Shown here in pieces: positions 17,498 through 25,991 of a stretch of 64,000 bases of DNA. Each line of letters starts with the position of its first letter. Positions within the stretch are counted from its first letter, which is position 1. Source of the DNA: Candidatus Palauibacter polyketidifaciens (GTDB lineage: Bacteria > Gemmatimonadota > Gemmatimonadetes > Palauibacterales > Palauibacteraceae); contig NZ_CANPVO010000016.1 in NCBI RefSeq assembly GCF_947581785.1, positions 1 to 64,000 of the forward strand, written 5' to 3'. The notes below the pieces were generated by a model. The model was not told where the DNA came from and made no database searches. It saw only the letters and a list, made by a program, of their open reading frames with translations. The translations under genes and the position numbers were made by a program.

Positions 17498-19174
17498 TCA
17501 GTTCGCCCCCAGGATGGCATCCTTTTCGCCCGTCATCTCCCAGCGGGTGAGGACGATGGGGATGACTCCGGCGTCGTAGAAGGCATCGAAGAACCGCTTC
17601 ACGGTGAAGTCCCCGCCTTCCTGGATGGCGTACTCCGCGAGCAGTTCCTCGATCTGGATCTTCCCGGTCACGTAGCTCGTCCCGTACCCCGGCTGCCGCA
17701 GGTAGAGGCTCTGCTCGCCGCGCACGAGGGCGCCGTCCGGCAGCCACCCGCGCGGCGTCCACTTCATCGCGTGGGCCACGGCCTCCTCCATGTCGAACAC
17801 GCCGCCGTGCAGATAAAGACCGCTCAGGGCCCGCGCGGCCCGCTGCGCCAGCATGATCCACGTGAGTTCGCGGGAGCGGGGCGAGCCTTCGAGCAGCCCG
17901 AGGTGCATGAACATCTCCTCCACGCCCGTCGCGAGTCCCTCCGAACGGGCGTCGAAGATGTTGTAGAGGGATGGCGTGGCCCGGATAGGGCTGGCGTGAG
18001 GGGCGACCCGCATGCGCGCGAGTTCGATCCAGTGGTGCATGTGCGGCCGGAAGGCGTCCGGGTCGCGGTAGTTCACCTCGGAGAAGAAGTTCCGGATCTC
18101 GCCGGGTTCGGCGGGCGTGAAGCTCCCGTTCACGGCGCGGAGCGCCGGGTCCATCCACTCTTCCGTCGTCTCCACCTCCTCCTCGTCCAGGAAGCGCATG
18201 TAGCGGTCGACGGACTCGTTCAGCCTCCGGTCGTATTCGTCGGCCGAGGCGATGCGCTCGAGTTCCGGCAGATCCCGGTTGCGGTTTTCCTCCAGCCGCA
18301 TCGAGGCGTGGGCGCGGGCGAGTTCGCGCCGCATGATCGTGACCTGTTCCTCCCACGAATACGGGACGAGGTGCACGTTCTGCATGTACCACGTGTAGTT
18401 CTCCCGCCCCACGCCCGAGGGTCCGGTGCGCGAGGGCGCCTCCTCCTCCAGCCACGCGATGAACGCCTCCGAGGCGGCGCGCGCATCGGCGATGGACTGG
18501 TCGAGCGCGGCGCTCGTCCCGGCCACCCGCGCCGCAAGGTCGTCGAGGTCCCGCATCTGACCCCGATAGGCCCGAGGGCCGGCAAGCCAAAGGTCGCGCG
18601 CGTTCGAGTCCGCGAGGTTTTCGCGCGCCTGCTCCAGGAGGGCGGGGATCGCGCCGATGCGACCCGCGAGTTCGGCAGCATCCGCCTCCGAAAGCGGGTA
18701 GTCGTACGTCCAGAGGTCGATCCAGCCGTGGATGACCGCCCCTTCGTGGGCCGGCACGTCGCTCTCCGCCGCGAAGATCGTCACGTAGAAGGCCGGGTCA
18801 CGCGACCATGGGCGGCGCACGCGGTGATCGAAGTCGAGCCCGTTCATCTCGGCGCGGACCAGGTGCCAGTCGATCTGTTCCGCCACGGACCAGCCCTCCG
18901 GGGCGCCGCTGCCCAGCCTCCCCTGCCACTGCGGGAGTTCCTGCTGCTGCCGCGCCATCGCCGCCGCCGAATAGTCCGGCACGCCATCCACGAAGGCGGG
19001 GCGCTCGAATGCCCGCCATTCGTCGAACAGCGTCACGAGGTCGGCGTGCGAGTCCGGACCCGGGGTCGCGGCCGAATCCACCGGATCCGGCGCCACCTGC
19101 ACGAGAAGGAAGACGAGGGCGAGAACCGCGATTCCCGTAAGGATGAACGATGGACGGAGTCGGCTGCGAGCCAT
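17498..19174 (-). CDS. DUF885 family protein, membrane-anchored
   Basis: A 558-residue protein starting at ATG 19174, with GGGAGG 5 nt upstream. An N-terminal hydrophobic segment (FILTGIAVLALVFLLVQVA) serves as a signal anchor. The body is mostly helical and ends with the DUF885 pattern GYGTSYVTGKIQIEELLAEYA. DUF885 proteins resemble metallopeptidases in fold, but the usual HExxH is not seen here. Its partner and substrate are unknown. It diverges from a TonB-dependent receptor across a 149-nt AT-rich spacer. Confidence 0.82.
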   Translation of the reverse strand: MARSRLRPSFILTGIAVLALVFLLVQVAPDPVDSAATPGPDSHADLVTLFDEWRAFERPAFVDGVPDYSAAAMARQQQELPQWQGRLGSGAPEGWSVAEQIDWHLVRAEMNGLDFDHRVRRPWSRDPAFYVTIFAAESDVPAHEGAVIHGWIDLWTYDYPLSEADAAELAGRIGAIPALLEQARENLADSNARDLWLAGPRAYRGQMRDLDDLAARVAGTSAALDQSIADARAASEAFIAWLEEEAPSRTGPSGVGRENYTWYMQNVHLVPYSWEEQVTIMRRELARAHASMRLEENRNRDLPELERIASADEYDRRLNESVDRYMRFLDEEEVETTEEWMDPALRAVNGSFTPAEPGEIRNFFSEVNYRDPDAFRPHMHHWIELARMRVAPHASPIRATPSLYNIFDARSEGLATGVEEMFMHLGLLEGSPRSRELTWIMLAQRAARALSGLYLHGGVFDMEEAVAHAMKWTPRGWLPDGALVRGEQSLYLRQPGYGTSYVTGKIQIEELLAEYAIQEGGDFTVKRFFDAFYDAGVIPIVLTRWEMTGEKDAILGAN

Positions 19175-19207
19175 GGTGCCTCCCGGTGGGTGAAACCCGC
19201 GGGTCGT

Positions 19208-19219
19208 TTGACTTATAAT
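19208..19219 (+). promoter_or_regulatory. AT-rich divergent promoter region (candidate -10 TATAAT)
   Basis: Between the divergent DUF885 and TonB-receptor genes lies TTGACTTATAATGATACT, the most AT-rich stretch in several kilobases. TATAAT at 19214-19219 fits a plus-strand -10, though the -35 (TGAAAC) is weak. The reverse complement also has TATCAT/TATAAG boxes that could serve the opposite gene. A start site near 19226 would give a leader of about 100 nt. Confidence 0.35.
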
Positions 19220-19323
19220 GATACTTGTTGAGGTGTCCCGGAAATCCACGAGCTGTCGAGGGCGCCGAGGCTCCCGGTCGGGGATCGCTCCGGGAAAAGG
19301 CGCTCCGACGAGAGGGTAAAATC

Positions 19324-21801
19324 ATGAAGGCTCCGGCATTCTTCGCCCCGGCGGTCCTCGCAACGCTGGCTTCGGTCGGCTCGACAGCGGCTCAGGAACC
19401 CCCGGACACCGTCGTCGTGGTCCAGGAACTCGAGGTCGTGGTGGGCTCACGGGCGGGTGTCGCGGATCCCGCGACGCTTTCCGTCCCCGTGGACATCTAC
19501 AGCGCGGAGGAAATCGCGCGGCTCGGCGAAGTCGACCTTGCAGAGGTGCTGGGCAGCATCGCGCCGTCCTTCAATTCCACGCGTTTGTCCGCCGGTGATG
19601 GCGCGGCCCTCCATGTCGCGACGCTGCGCGGCATGAACGGCGACCAGGTGCTCGTTCTGGTCAACGGCAAGCGGCGCCACGGCGTCGCGTTCGCCAAGCT
19701 GCTCGCGGCGGCCGGGCAGGGGACGACGGGCACGGATCTGCGCGCCATTCCGGTCCACGCCATCAAGCGGATCGAAGTCCTGCGCGAGGGCGCGGCGTCG
19801 CAGTACGGCTCGGATGCCATCGCCGGCGTGATCAACATCGTGCTCAAGGACGACGCCAGCGGCGTGAGCGCGGCCACCTACCTCGGCCGGACGTCGCGTG
19901 GCGACGGTATGAGGCTGTTCACTTCGGCCAACGCCGGGGTTCCGCTCGGAGACGGCTTCTTCAACCTCACGATGGAGGTCGCGCGGCAGGAGGTCACGAA
20001 CCGGGCCGGCGAGGCACCCACCTGTTTCGGTCCCGATCCGTCCTACGGCCCCTGTGCGGATGGCGGAAAGGTCATCCAGCTGCAGCGAAACGGCGAACCC
20101 GACTACAGGGGTGCGGCCTTCATGGCCAATGCCGCGGTCCCCGTCGGGGGATCGGCTGAATTCTATGCATTCGGGGGATACTCCGGGCGCGAAGCGGTCT
20201 CGGACGGCCTGTACCGCAAGGCGGACTGGGTGCCTCGCTCGGTCAGCTACGTCTATCCGGACGGCTTCTTCCCCATCGAGGAGTCGGACCTGATGGACAA
20301 ATCCGCCGTGGCGGGTCTCCGGGGCGACATGGGCGCCTGGTCAGGAGACCTCAGTCTCGGGTTCGGACACGGCCGGTTCGCCTTCGGCGCCGCGAATTCG
20401 ATCAACCCGTCCTACGCGGCGGAGTTCCTCGCGAGGAACCCCGGGGCCGATGGCGCCTCGATCGCTGCCAACGCCGGACCCAGCGACACGTTCAGCGGCG
20501 GGCTCAACGTGCGGCAGTGGACGCTGAACGCCGACGCGACGAGGGAACTCGAGGTGGGTTCGACCCCGGCGTTTCTGGCCGTCGGGGGCGCGTTCCGGAG
20601 GGACTCGTACTGGATGGAAGCCGGCGACCGGGCCTCCTGGGCGTGCGGGCCGAGCGATACGCCCGGCAGCTTTCCGGCGGCCCATCACCAGAACGACGGG
20701 ACGGTCTACGCGAGCTGCGGGATACAGGGCTACCCCGGCTACAGCCCGGCCTCGGCGCGGCTGAGCGAACAGGATCGCAGCAGCGTCGGTGCGTACGCGG
20801 ACATGGAGTTGCGCTCGCCGAGCGGGCGCACGCTGGGTGGCGCCCTTCGTTATGAGCACTATACCGACGCCGGAAGTTCGCTCACGGGCAAGCTGGCTGG
20901 TCGTCTGGAGGTGGGCGAAACGGGCGCCGCGCTCCGCGCCGCGGTCTCCACGGGCTTCCGGGCGCCGCGACTCCCGCAGCGGGGGTTCAACACGATCGGT
21001 TTCGTGGGCGGCAGCGAGGGTCTGGTGAGCGCCGGGTTCCTGCCCGAGGGCGATGCGATCGCGTGTTCCGACTTCGGCGCCTGTTCGCTGAGCCACGAGA
21101 CATCGCTCAGCTTCACGGGCGGACTCGTCTACTCCAACGACGCCGGCCTGCTGGTGACGGCGGACTACTACCGCGTCAACGTCAACGACGCGATCGCCTT
21201 GACCCAGAGCCTCAACCCGAGCCACGGACTTCGGCCCGGCGCGCAGTTCCAGGGTCGGCCGGTGGACGCCGTGGCGTTCTGGACGAACGCGATCGACACG
21301 CGCACGCAGGGGTTCGACATGGCGGCGACCTGGCGCTTCCGCGGCATGGACTGGGGGGCCGCGGACCTGTCGGCCAGCCTGCACCGGAACAGCACGGAGA
21401 TCACCGCGAACCGCAACGAGAACTTCATCGGAGACACCCAGCAGACCCTCATCGAGGACTCCCAGCCCGGACAGCGGATCGGCGTCAGCGCCGATGTACG
21501 CTTCGCACGAGGTTTCGGCGCGAGGTTCGGTCTGAACCGGATCGGTTCCGTCACGACCCCGTTCATCTTCGAGGAGAACGTCACGATCGACGCGGCGACC
21601 ATCGCCGACCTCGAAGTCAGCTTCCGGCTGGGCGACCGCATCCGGGTGGGCGTCGGCGCCAACAACCTGCTTGACCGCCTGCCGAACCGACTCCCGGACG
21701 ACGCCGTGGCCCAACTGTGGACGATGGAATACCCCTCGGAGTCCCCCTACGGCGTGGCGGGACGGATCTGGTACGCGCGGGTCAACGTGGTCGGAAACTG
21801 A
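19324..21801 (+). CDS. TonB-dependent outer-membrane receptor
   Basis: An 825-residue receptor. The signal peptide ends near STAAQ. The plug domain (about residues 35-165) contains SVPVDIYSAEEI, LRGMNGDQVLVLVNGKRR and the conserved RIEVLREGAASQYGSDAIAGVINIVLK. A 22-strand barrel should follow. No N-terminal carboxypeptidase-like or STN domain is seen, so it is a simple transporter. A cysteine pair lies in an extracellular-type loop (TCFGPDPSYGPC) and more in later loops. The C terminus is GN rather than the usual aromatic residue. It starts at ATG 19324 with GAGGG upstream. Substrate unknown. Confidence 0.93.
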   Translation: MKAPAFFAPAVLATLASVGSTAAQEPPDTVVVVQELEVVVGSRAGVADPATLSVPVDIYSAEEIARLGEVDLAEVLGSIAPSFNSTRLSAGDGAALHVATLRGMNGDQVLVLVNGKRRHGVAFAKLLAAAGQGTTGTDLRAIPVHAIKRIEVLREGAASQYGSDAIAGVINIVLKDDASGVSAATYLGRTSRGDGMRLFTSANAGVPLGDGFFNLTMEVARQEVTNRAGEAPTCFGPDPSYGPCADGGKVIQLQRNGEPDYRGAAFMANAAVPVGGSAEFYAFGGYSGREAVSDGLYRKADWVPRSVSYVYPDGFFPIEESDLMDKSAVAGLRGDMGAWSGDLSLGFGHGRFAFGAANSINPSYAAEFLARNPGADGASIAANAGPSDTFSGGLNVRQWTLNADATRELEVGSTPAFLAVGGAFRRDSYWMEAGDRASWACGPSDTPGSFPAAHHQNDGTVYASCGIQGYPGYSPASARLSEQDRSSVGAYADMELRSPSGRTLGGALRYEHYTDAGSSLTGKLAGRLEVGETGAALRAAVSTGFRAPRLPQRGFNTIGFVGGSEGLVSAGFLPEGDAIACSDFGACSLSHETSLSFTGGLVYSNDAGLLVTADYYRVNVNDAIALTQSLNPSHGLRPGAQFQGRPVDAVAFWTNAIDTRTQGFDMAATWRFRGMDWGAADLSASLHRNSTEITANRNENFIGDTQQTLIEDSQPGQRIGVSADVRFARGFGARFGLNRIGSVTTPFIFEENVTIDAATIADLEVSFRLGDRIRVGVGANNLLDRLPNRLPDDAVAQLWTMEYPSESPYGVAGRIWYARVNVVGN

Positions 21802-21817
21802 GCGCGACGTGCGGTCA

Positions 21818-21891
21818 TGACCCCGGCTGGACTCGAACCAGCGGCCTCGGGATTAGGAATCCCGCGCTCTATCCACCTGAGCTACGGGGCC
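21818..21891 (-). tRNA. tRNA-Arg(CCT)
   Basis: Reverse-strand tRNA. The acceptor GGCCCCG pairs with CGGGGTC (one G-T wobble). The anticodon stem CGGGA/TCCCG encloses TTCCTAA, giving anticodon CCT (reads AGG). The T arm is GCTGG-TTCGAGT-CCAGC, with discriminator A. CCA is not encoded. It lies 16 nt after the receptor stop on the opposite strand and has no 3'-end duplications. Confidence 0.94.
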
Positions 21892-21951
21892 GGGACGGCA
21901 CCGAGTCGCCACTGCGCATGGACCGGGCTTCGGTAACCGCGTCGAGAAACT

Positions 21952-21996
21952 AGCGGCCGGGCCGGAGGGGAGGAAGATTGGGCCCTCCCGGCCGCT
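21952..21996. repeat. Inverted repeat upstream of the deaminase-like gene
   Basis: Ten-base arms (A GCGGCCGGG and CCCGGCCGC T) enclose a 25-nt loop that can itself pair in part. It sits between tRNA-Arg and the amidohydrolase start, in the 5' leader of the latter. No U tract follows. It may be a leader hairpin or a degenerate terminator. Confidence 0.45.
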
Positions 21997-22022
21997 GAAC
22001 CGTCAACCTCCCGGACTGTCAC

Positions 22023-23354
22023 ATGCAACCTGTGGACACGCTCATCCTCGGCCCCCTGGCCGTCACCATGGATGCCGGCGAGCGGAACCTCGACTCGGGC
22101 GCCATCGCAATCAGGGACGGGGAGATCGTCGCGGTGGGGAACGCCGCCGAACTCGAGGGCCTGGAGGCCGCGGAGACGATCGACGCCGCCGGAATGCTGG
22201 CCATGCCAGGACTCGTGAACGCGCATACGCACCTGGGCGACTCCCTCTTCCGGAGTCTCGTGGAGGAGTTGCCGCTCGAGGCGTGGCTGGAGCGGTTGTG
22301 GGTCTCCGAGCGCGCGTTCGTCAGCCGCGAGAGCGTCGAACTCGGGGCGCGGCTCTCGCTGGCGGAGATGATCCGGAGCGGGACGACGTGCGCGCTCGAC
22401 ATGTTCTGGTTCCCGGAGGCGGCGACCGACGCGGCGCTCGGCGCGGGCTTCCGGCTCCTCACCGGACCGATCTTCTTCGATTTCGACGGACCCGACGGCG
22501 TCGCCGCGGAGGACAGGATAGCGACGGGCGAGCGCTGGCTGGAACGCTACGCGGAGGAACCGCTGATCACCCCGTGCGTGCAGCCGCACAATGCGCTCAC
22601 GGTGTCGCCGGACGGTTTCCGGGCGGCGCGCGATCTCGCGGACCGCGCAGGCGCCCTCTTCCACACGCACTGCTCGGAGACGGCGACCGAGGTGCGGCAG
22701 ACGATCGAACGCTTCGGGCACACGCCGGTCGCGCACCTCGATGAACTCGGAATCCTCAACGGGCGCACGGTACTCGCGCACTGCGTCCACCTGGCCGACG
22801 ACGATTTCGCGCGTCTCCGGCGCACCGGGGCGGCGGTCCTCCACAACCCGCTCTCGAACCTCAAGCTCGGGTCCGGGATCGCGCCGATCGCGCGCATGAT
22901 GGAAGAGGGGATTCCCGTTGCGCTCGGCACGGACGGACCCGTGAGTTCGAACGACCTCGACATGTGGACCGCGATGCGTTTCGCGGGGCTGTTGCAGCGG
23001 GGCGTTCACATGGATCCGGTCGTCACGCCCGCCCACGAAATCGTACGCATGGTGACGACGGTGGGGGCCGAGACCCTGGGACTGGGAGATCGCGTGGGAC
23101 GGCTCGCGGAAGGCTACCGGGCCGACCTCATCCTCATCGACCTCGACCGCCCGCACCTGACGCCGATGTACGATGTCTACGGACACCTCGTCTACACGGT
23201 GGGCCGCGACGACGTCCGCTCCGTCATGATCGATGGCCGCTGGGTCCTGCGCGACCGGACGCTCGAGACGATCGACGAGACCGCCGTCCTCGCCGGGATG
23301 AGGGAGCTGGCTGCCGAAATCGAGCGTCACGCCGCCCGCCTCGAACCCGCCTGA
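22023..23354 (+). CDS. Amidohydrolase, S-adenosylhomocysteine/methylthioadenosine deaminase-like
   Basis: A 443-residue cytosolic metal hydrolase of the TRZ/ATZ/MtaD group. The metal-binding His68 and His70 are in NAHTHLGD; a later His is in HTHCSET and another in LAHCVHL; the metal Asp is in LGTDGPVSSNDLDM, a motif characteristic of MtaD and chlorohydrolase deaminases. No signal peptide is present. It probably deaminates a nucleoside or related heterocycle; the exact substrate cannot be fixed. No clear Shine-Dalgarno precedes ATG 22023. Confidence 0.88.
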   Translation: MQPVDTLILGPLAVTMDAGERNLDSGAIAIRDGEIVAVGNAAELEGLEAAETIDAAGMLAMPGLVNAHTHLGDSLFRSLVEELPLEAWLERLWVSERAFVSRESVELGARLSLAEMIRSGTTCALDMFWFPEAATDAALGAGFRLLTGPIFFDFDGPDGVAAEDRIATGERWLERYAEEPLITPCVQPHNALTVSPDGFRAARDLADRAGALFHTHCSETATEVRQTIERFGHTPVAHLDELGILNGRTVLAHCVHLADDDFARLRRTGAAVLHNPLSNLKLGSGIAPIARMMEEGIPVALGTDGPVSSNDLDMWTAMRFAGLLQRGVHMDPVVTPAHEIVRMVTTVGAETLGLGDRVGRLAEGYRADLILIDLDRPHLTPMYDVYGHLVYTVGRDDVRSVMIDGRWVLRDRTLETIDETAVLAGMRELAAEIERHAARLEPA

Positions 23355-23371
23355 GTCAGAGAGAAAACCCC

Positions 23372-24586
23372 TTACGGGGGATCCTGGCGGGGTTGGCTCA
23401 CCGCGGGGAGGATTCGGTCCTGGAGTGCGGTCCAGCTGAAGAGTTCGGGCTGTTCGTGGAGCGTCCAGCCGTTGAATACGGAGATGAGGTCGTATTCGGG
23501 GACGACATGGAGGAACTGGCCCCCGTATCCGTTGCCCGCGAATACCCGGGTTTCGCCATCCTCGTGCACCGGCACCCACCACTGGTATCCGTAACCCGTG
23601 TCGGGCCGGTCGTTGTCGGGGGCCACGTCCGGCACAACGGGCGAGGTCGAGGTTTCGACCCATTGCCGGGAGACGACCTGCCGGCCGTCCCATTCCCCGC
23701 CGCGGAGCATGAGGTATCCGATGCGGGCGAGGTCGTGGGTGGAGAGGTAGAGGCCGCCCTCGCTGTCGACTTCGCCGTCGGGGGCGAGCTTCCAGTAGTA
23801 CTTGTCGATCCCGATGGGACGGAACAGGCGTTCCTCCGCCCACGCATCCAGCCGCTGTCCGGTGGCCTCGCGCACGATCTTCCCGAGCAGGACGCTCACC
23901 CCATCGTTGTAGTCGAAGCGAGTGCCGGGCTCCGTCCCGACGGGCCGCGCGACGACGTAGTCGATCCACGCATCGCTCGCCTCAAGTACGACCGTGGGGT
24001 GGGTACCGTCGTCATACGTCTGGCCCGGGACCGCCCAGTCGATGCCGCTCCGCATCGTGAGGAAGTCTTCCAGCGAGGCGGCGGCCCGACGCGGATCGCC
24101 GAGATCGACCCCGTACATTTCGAAATAGGGCCAGGCGGGTGCCTCCACGCTCGGGATGTGACCTCCGTCCACGGCGATGCCGAACGCGACCGAGGTCACG
24201 CTCTTCGTCACGGACTGGAGCGAGTGCAGGTCGGTGTCCCGGTAGTACGGATGCCACGACGGGTGATCGTAGTTGTACTGATGGTCTGCCGTGTCCTCCT
24301 GCACGGCGAGAAGTTCGGCGTACCGCGCGCCGTGGTCCCAGCGGCGGTCGGCGATCACGCGTCCGTTGCGGATGAGGAGGAATTGGTCGATGAGGCCGTA
24401 GCGTCCGGCATCGATGTCGGCGATCAGCGAGTCGACCGCGGCCGGATCGACGCCCTCGGCCTCCGCCGTGGAGACGGGCCACGTATCGCCCGGCCAGCCG
24501 GGCCCCGCGCTCGTGGCGCAGCCCGACAGGAGGATCGCTCCCGACAGGAGGATCGCCCGAATCGCTCGTTGGCGGAGGGGGATCAT
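23372..24586 (-). CDS. Serine hydrolase lipoprotein (beta-lactamase class C fold)
   Basis: A 404-residue lipoprotein with lipobox LLSGC at about residues 18-22. The catalytic SxxK motif is Ser125-V-T-Lys128 and the second motif is Tyr226-Asn-Asp. The third-motif region near GNGYGGQ is consistent with HxG/GxG variants. This places it with esterase or DD-peptidase-like members of the family rather than a proven beta-lactamase. It acts in the periplasm on a membrane anchor. It converges on the amidohydrolase with 17 nt between the stops. Confidence 0.9.
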   Translation of the reverse strand: MIPLRQRAIRAILLSGAILLSGCATSAGPGWPGDTWPVSTAEAEGVDPAAVDSLIADIDAGRYGLIDQFLLIRNGRVIADRRWDHGARYAELLAVQEDTADHQYNYDHPSWHPYYRDTDLHSLQSVTKSVTSVAFGIAVDGGHIPSVEAPAWPYFEMYGVDLGDPRRAAASLEDFLTMRSGIDWAVPGQTYDDGTHPTVVLEASDAWIDYVVARPVGTEPGTRFDYNDGVSVLLGKIVREATGQRLDAWAEERLFRPIGIDKYYWKLAPDGEVDSEGGLYLSTHDLARIGYLMLRGGEWDGRQVVSRQWVETSTSPVVPDVAPDNDRPDTGYGYQWWVPVHEDGETRVFAGNGYGGQFLHVVPEYDLISVFNGWTLHEQPELFSWTALQDRILPAVSQPRQDPP

Positions 24587-24606
24587 CAGTTTCTTAAACC
24601 GTGCGT

Positions 24607-24651
24607 CCGGGGGTGCAGATTGTCATTCCGATTGACAATTTGCACCCCCGG
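24607..24651. repeat. Large palindrome, copy 1 (upstream of the DUF4143 ATPase)
   Basis: Arms of 19 nt (24607-24625 and 24633-24651) enclose a 7-nt loop TTCCGAT, with a single G-T wobble. The core is ATTGTCA..TGACAAT flanked by GC-rich CCGGGGGTGCA/TGCACCCCCGG. About 12 bases before it and 22 after it are also shared with a second copy at 52338-52380, including CGAGGGTTCG. It ends 134 nt before the ATPase start. It could be an operator, a structured RNA or a small mobile element. Confidence 0.8.
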
Positions 24652-24731
24652 AGCGAGGGTTCGCGAGATCACTCCAACAGTCGCTCTCTCGGACCGCAAA
24701 ACCGAGTCCAACCTGGCGAGCCGGGAGAAAC

Positions 24732-24776
24732 CCCGGAGAGCCCGGAGAGCCCGGAGAGCCCGGAGAGCCCGGAGAA
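24732..24776 (+). repeat. Nine-base tandem repeat (CCCGGAGAG)n
   Basis: Four perfect copies of CCCGGAGAG and a fifth differing at its last base lie immediately before the GTG start of the DUF4143 ATPase. Each unit contains a GGAGAG that could serve as a Shine-Dalgarno; the last GGAGAA is about 7 nt from the GTG. Copy-number change could alter translation without changing the protein. Confidence 0.8.
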
Positions 24777-24785
24777 CGTGGAAAC

Positions 24786-25961
24786 GTGACCATCATCCGT
24801 CGCAACCTCTTAGACTCGTTTTGCCGACGATTGCGGCGCTATCCGATCGTAATGGTCATGGGGCCACGGCAGTCCGGCAAGATGACGCTCTGCCGGACCG
24901 TTCTCTCCGACCGGCCCCACGTGTCGCTGAGACGGCTTGACGTGCGCACCGAGGTGCGGCTGGATCCCGAGGGTTTCGTGCGGGAGTATCGGGACGGGGC
25001 GGTGATCCACGACGCCCAGTTGGAGACCGTGTTGATTGCCTATCTTCGGGAACTCGTGGACGAAGATCCGGCTCCGGGGCGCTTTGTGCTGACCGGGTCG
25101 ATGCACTTCGGATTGAGTCCGGTGATAAACGCGTGGATGGCGCGTCGCGTGGGCGTCCTTCAACTGCTTCCGCCGGGATTTGACGAGTTGGCGCGTTTCG
25201 GAAGACCGCCGCCGAGTATGCTCGACGCGCTCTGGACCGGGGCGTACCCGACGATTCACCAGGGTAACATCTCGCCCCGGGTCTGGCTTCGGGATCATCT
25301 CGCAGCGTACCTGGATCGCGACGTCCTGTCGCTGCGGAACATCGCGAACCTCGGGGCCTTCTCGGAGTTCGTGAGACTGGTTGCCGGACGAACCGCGGAA
25401 GAGGTGAATCTGTCCGCGCTGGCGGCCGACGTCGGCATCCGGCACAACACGGTCAAGGCTTGGCTCCATGTCCTGGAGTCCAGCTTCCTTGTCTTTCGGG
25501 TCCCGGCGTACCGCCCCAACTTGCGCACGCGTCAGATCAAGGCGCCCAAGCTTCACTTTCTGGATTCGGGACTGGCCTGCTACCTGCTCGGCATCCGCTC
25601 GGCGGAGGAACTCCGCCATCACCCGTTGAGAGGGCAGATCTTCGAGAGCTGGGTGGCGGCGGAGGTTTTCAAGGCGATCACCCATCGCGGCGAAGAGCCG
25701 CGTTTGCGGCATTACAGGGCGGCGGGCACCGAGGTCAATCTCGTCATTGATCGGGGAGAGCGGCTCATCCTGGCCGAGGCGAAGTCCGGCGCCACGGTCG
25801 TCCCGCGTTTCCTCCTCGGCATGCGGACGCTCGGGAAGGCGCTGGGGAGAACGGGGCTGTTCGTCGACCGCCGGCTGATCTACGGAGGCGACTTTCCTCA
25901 CCGACACGGCGACGTGGACGTCCTGCCGTGGAACCGGATGCTGGAGAAGACCTGGAACTGA
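24786..25961 (+). CDS. AAA-type ATPase with DUF4143, active-site residues eroded
   Basis: A 391-residue member of the common ATPase/DUF4143 family. The N-terminal AAA domain has GPRQSGKMTL: Lys32 is present, but Met33 replaces the Ser/Thr that binds Mg-ATP. The Walker B region reads IHDAQ (74-78) where relatives have a hydrophobic residue then D-E. A winged helix follows (LAADVGIRHNTVKAWL), then DUF4143 with LHFLDSGLACYLLGI. The terminal nuclease-like motif has Asn318 in GTEVNLV, where an Asp is usual, with Glu331 and Lys333 kept. It starts with GTG. Family function is poorly known; this copy may bind but not hydrolyse ATP. Confidence 0.88.
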   Translation: MTIIRRNLLDSFCRRLRRYPIVMVMGPRQSGKMTLCRTVLSDRPHVSLRRLDVRTEVRLDPEGFVREYRDGAVIHDAQLETVLIAYLRELVDEDPAPGRFVLTGSMHFGLSPVINAWMARRVGVLQLLPPGFDELARFGRPPPSMLDALWTGAYPTIHQGNISPRVWLRDHLAAYLDRDVLSLRNIANLGAFSEFVRLVAGRTAEEVNLSALAADVGIRHNTVKAWLHVLESSFLVFRVPAYRPNLRTRQIKAPKLHFLDSGLACYLLGIRSAEELRHHPLRGQIFESWVAAEVFKAITHRGEEPRLRHYRAAGTEVNLVIDRGERLILAEAKSGATVVPRFLLGMRTLGKALGRTGLFVDRRLIYGGDFPHRHGDVDVLPWNRMLEKTWN

Positions 25962-25991
25962 CCTGCCGGATCGACGCGACCCCGCTTCGGG

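Noticed and set aside
16958-19231. A 757-codon plus-strand frame opposite the HAD and DUF885 genes
   Set aside because: Antisense shadow. The DUF885 and HAD motifs on the other strand decide the coding strand.
24597-25961. Insertion sequence carrying the DUF4143 ATPase
   Set aside because: A palindrome and repeats lie on one side only. No transposase, no matching terminal repeat after the gene and no target duplication were seen.
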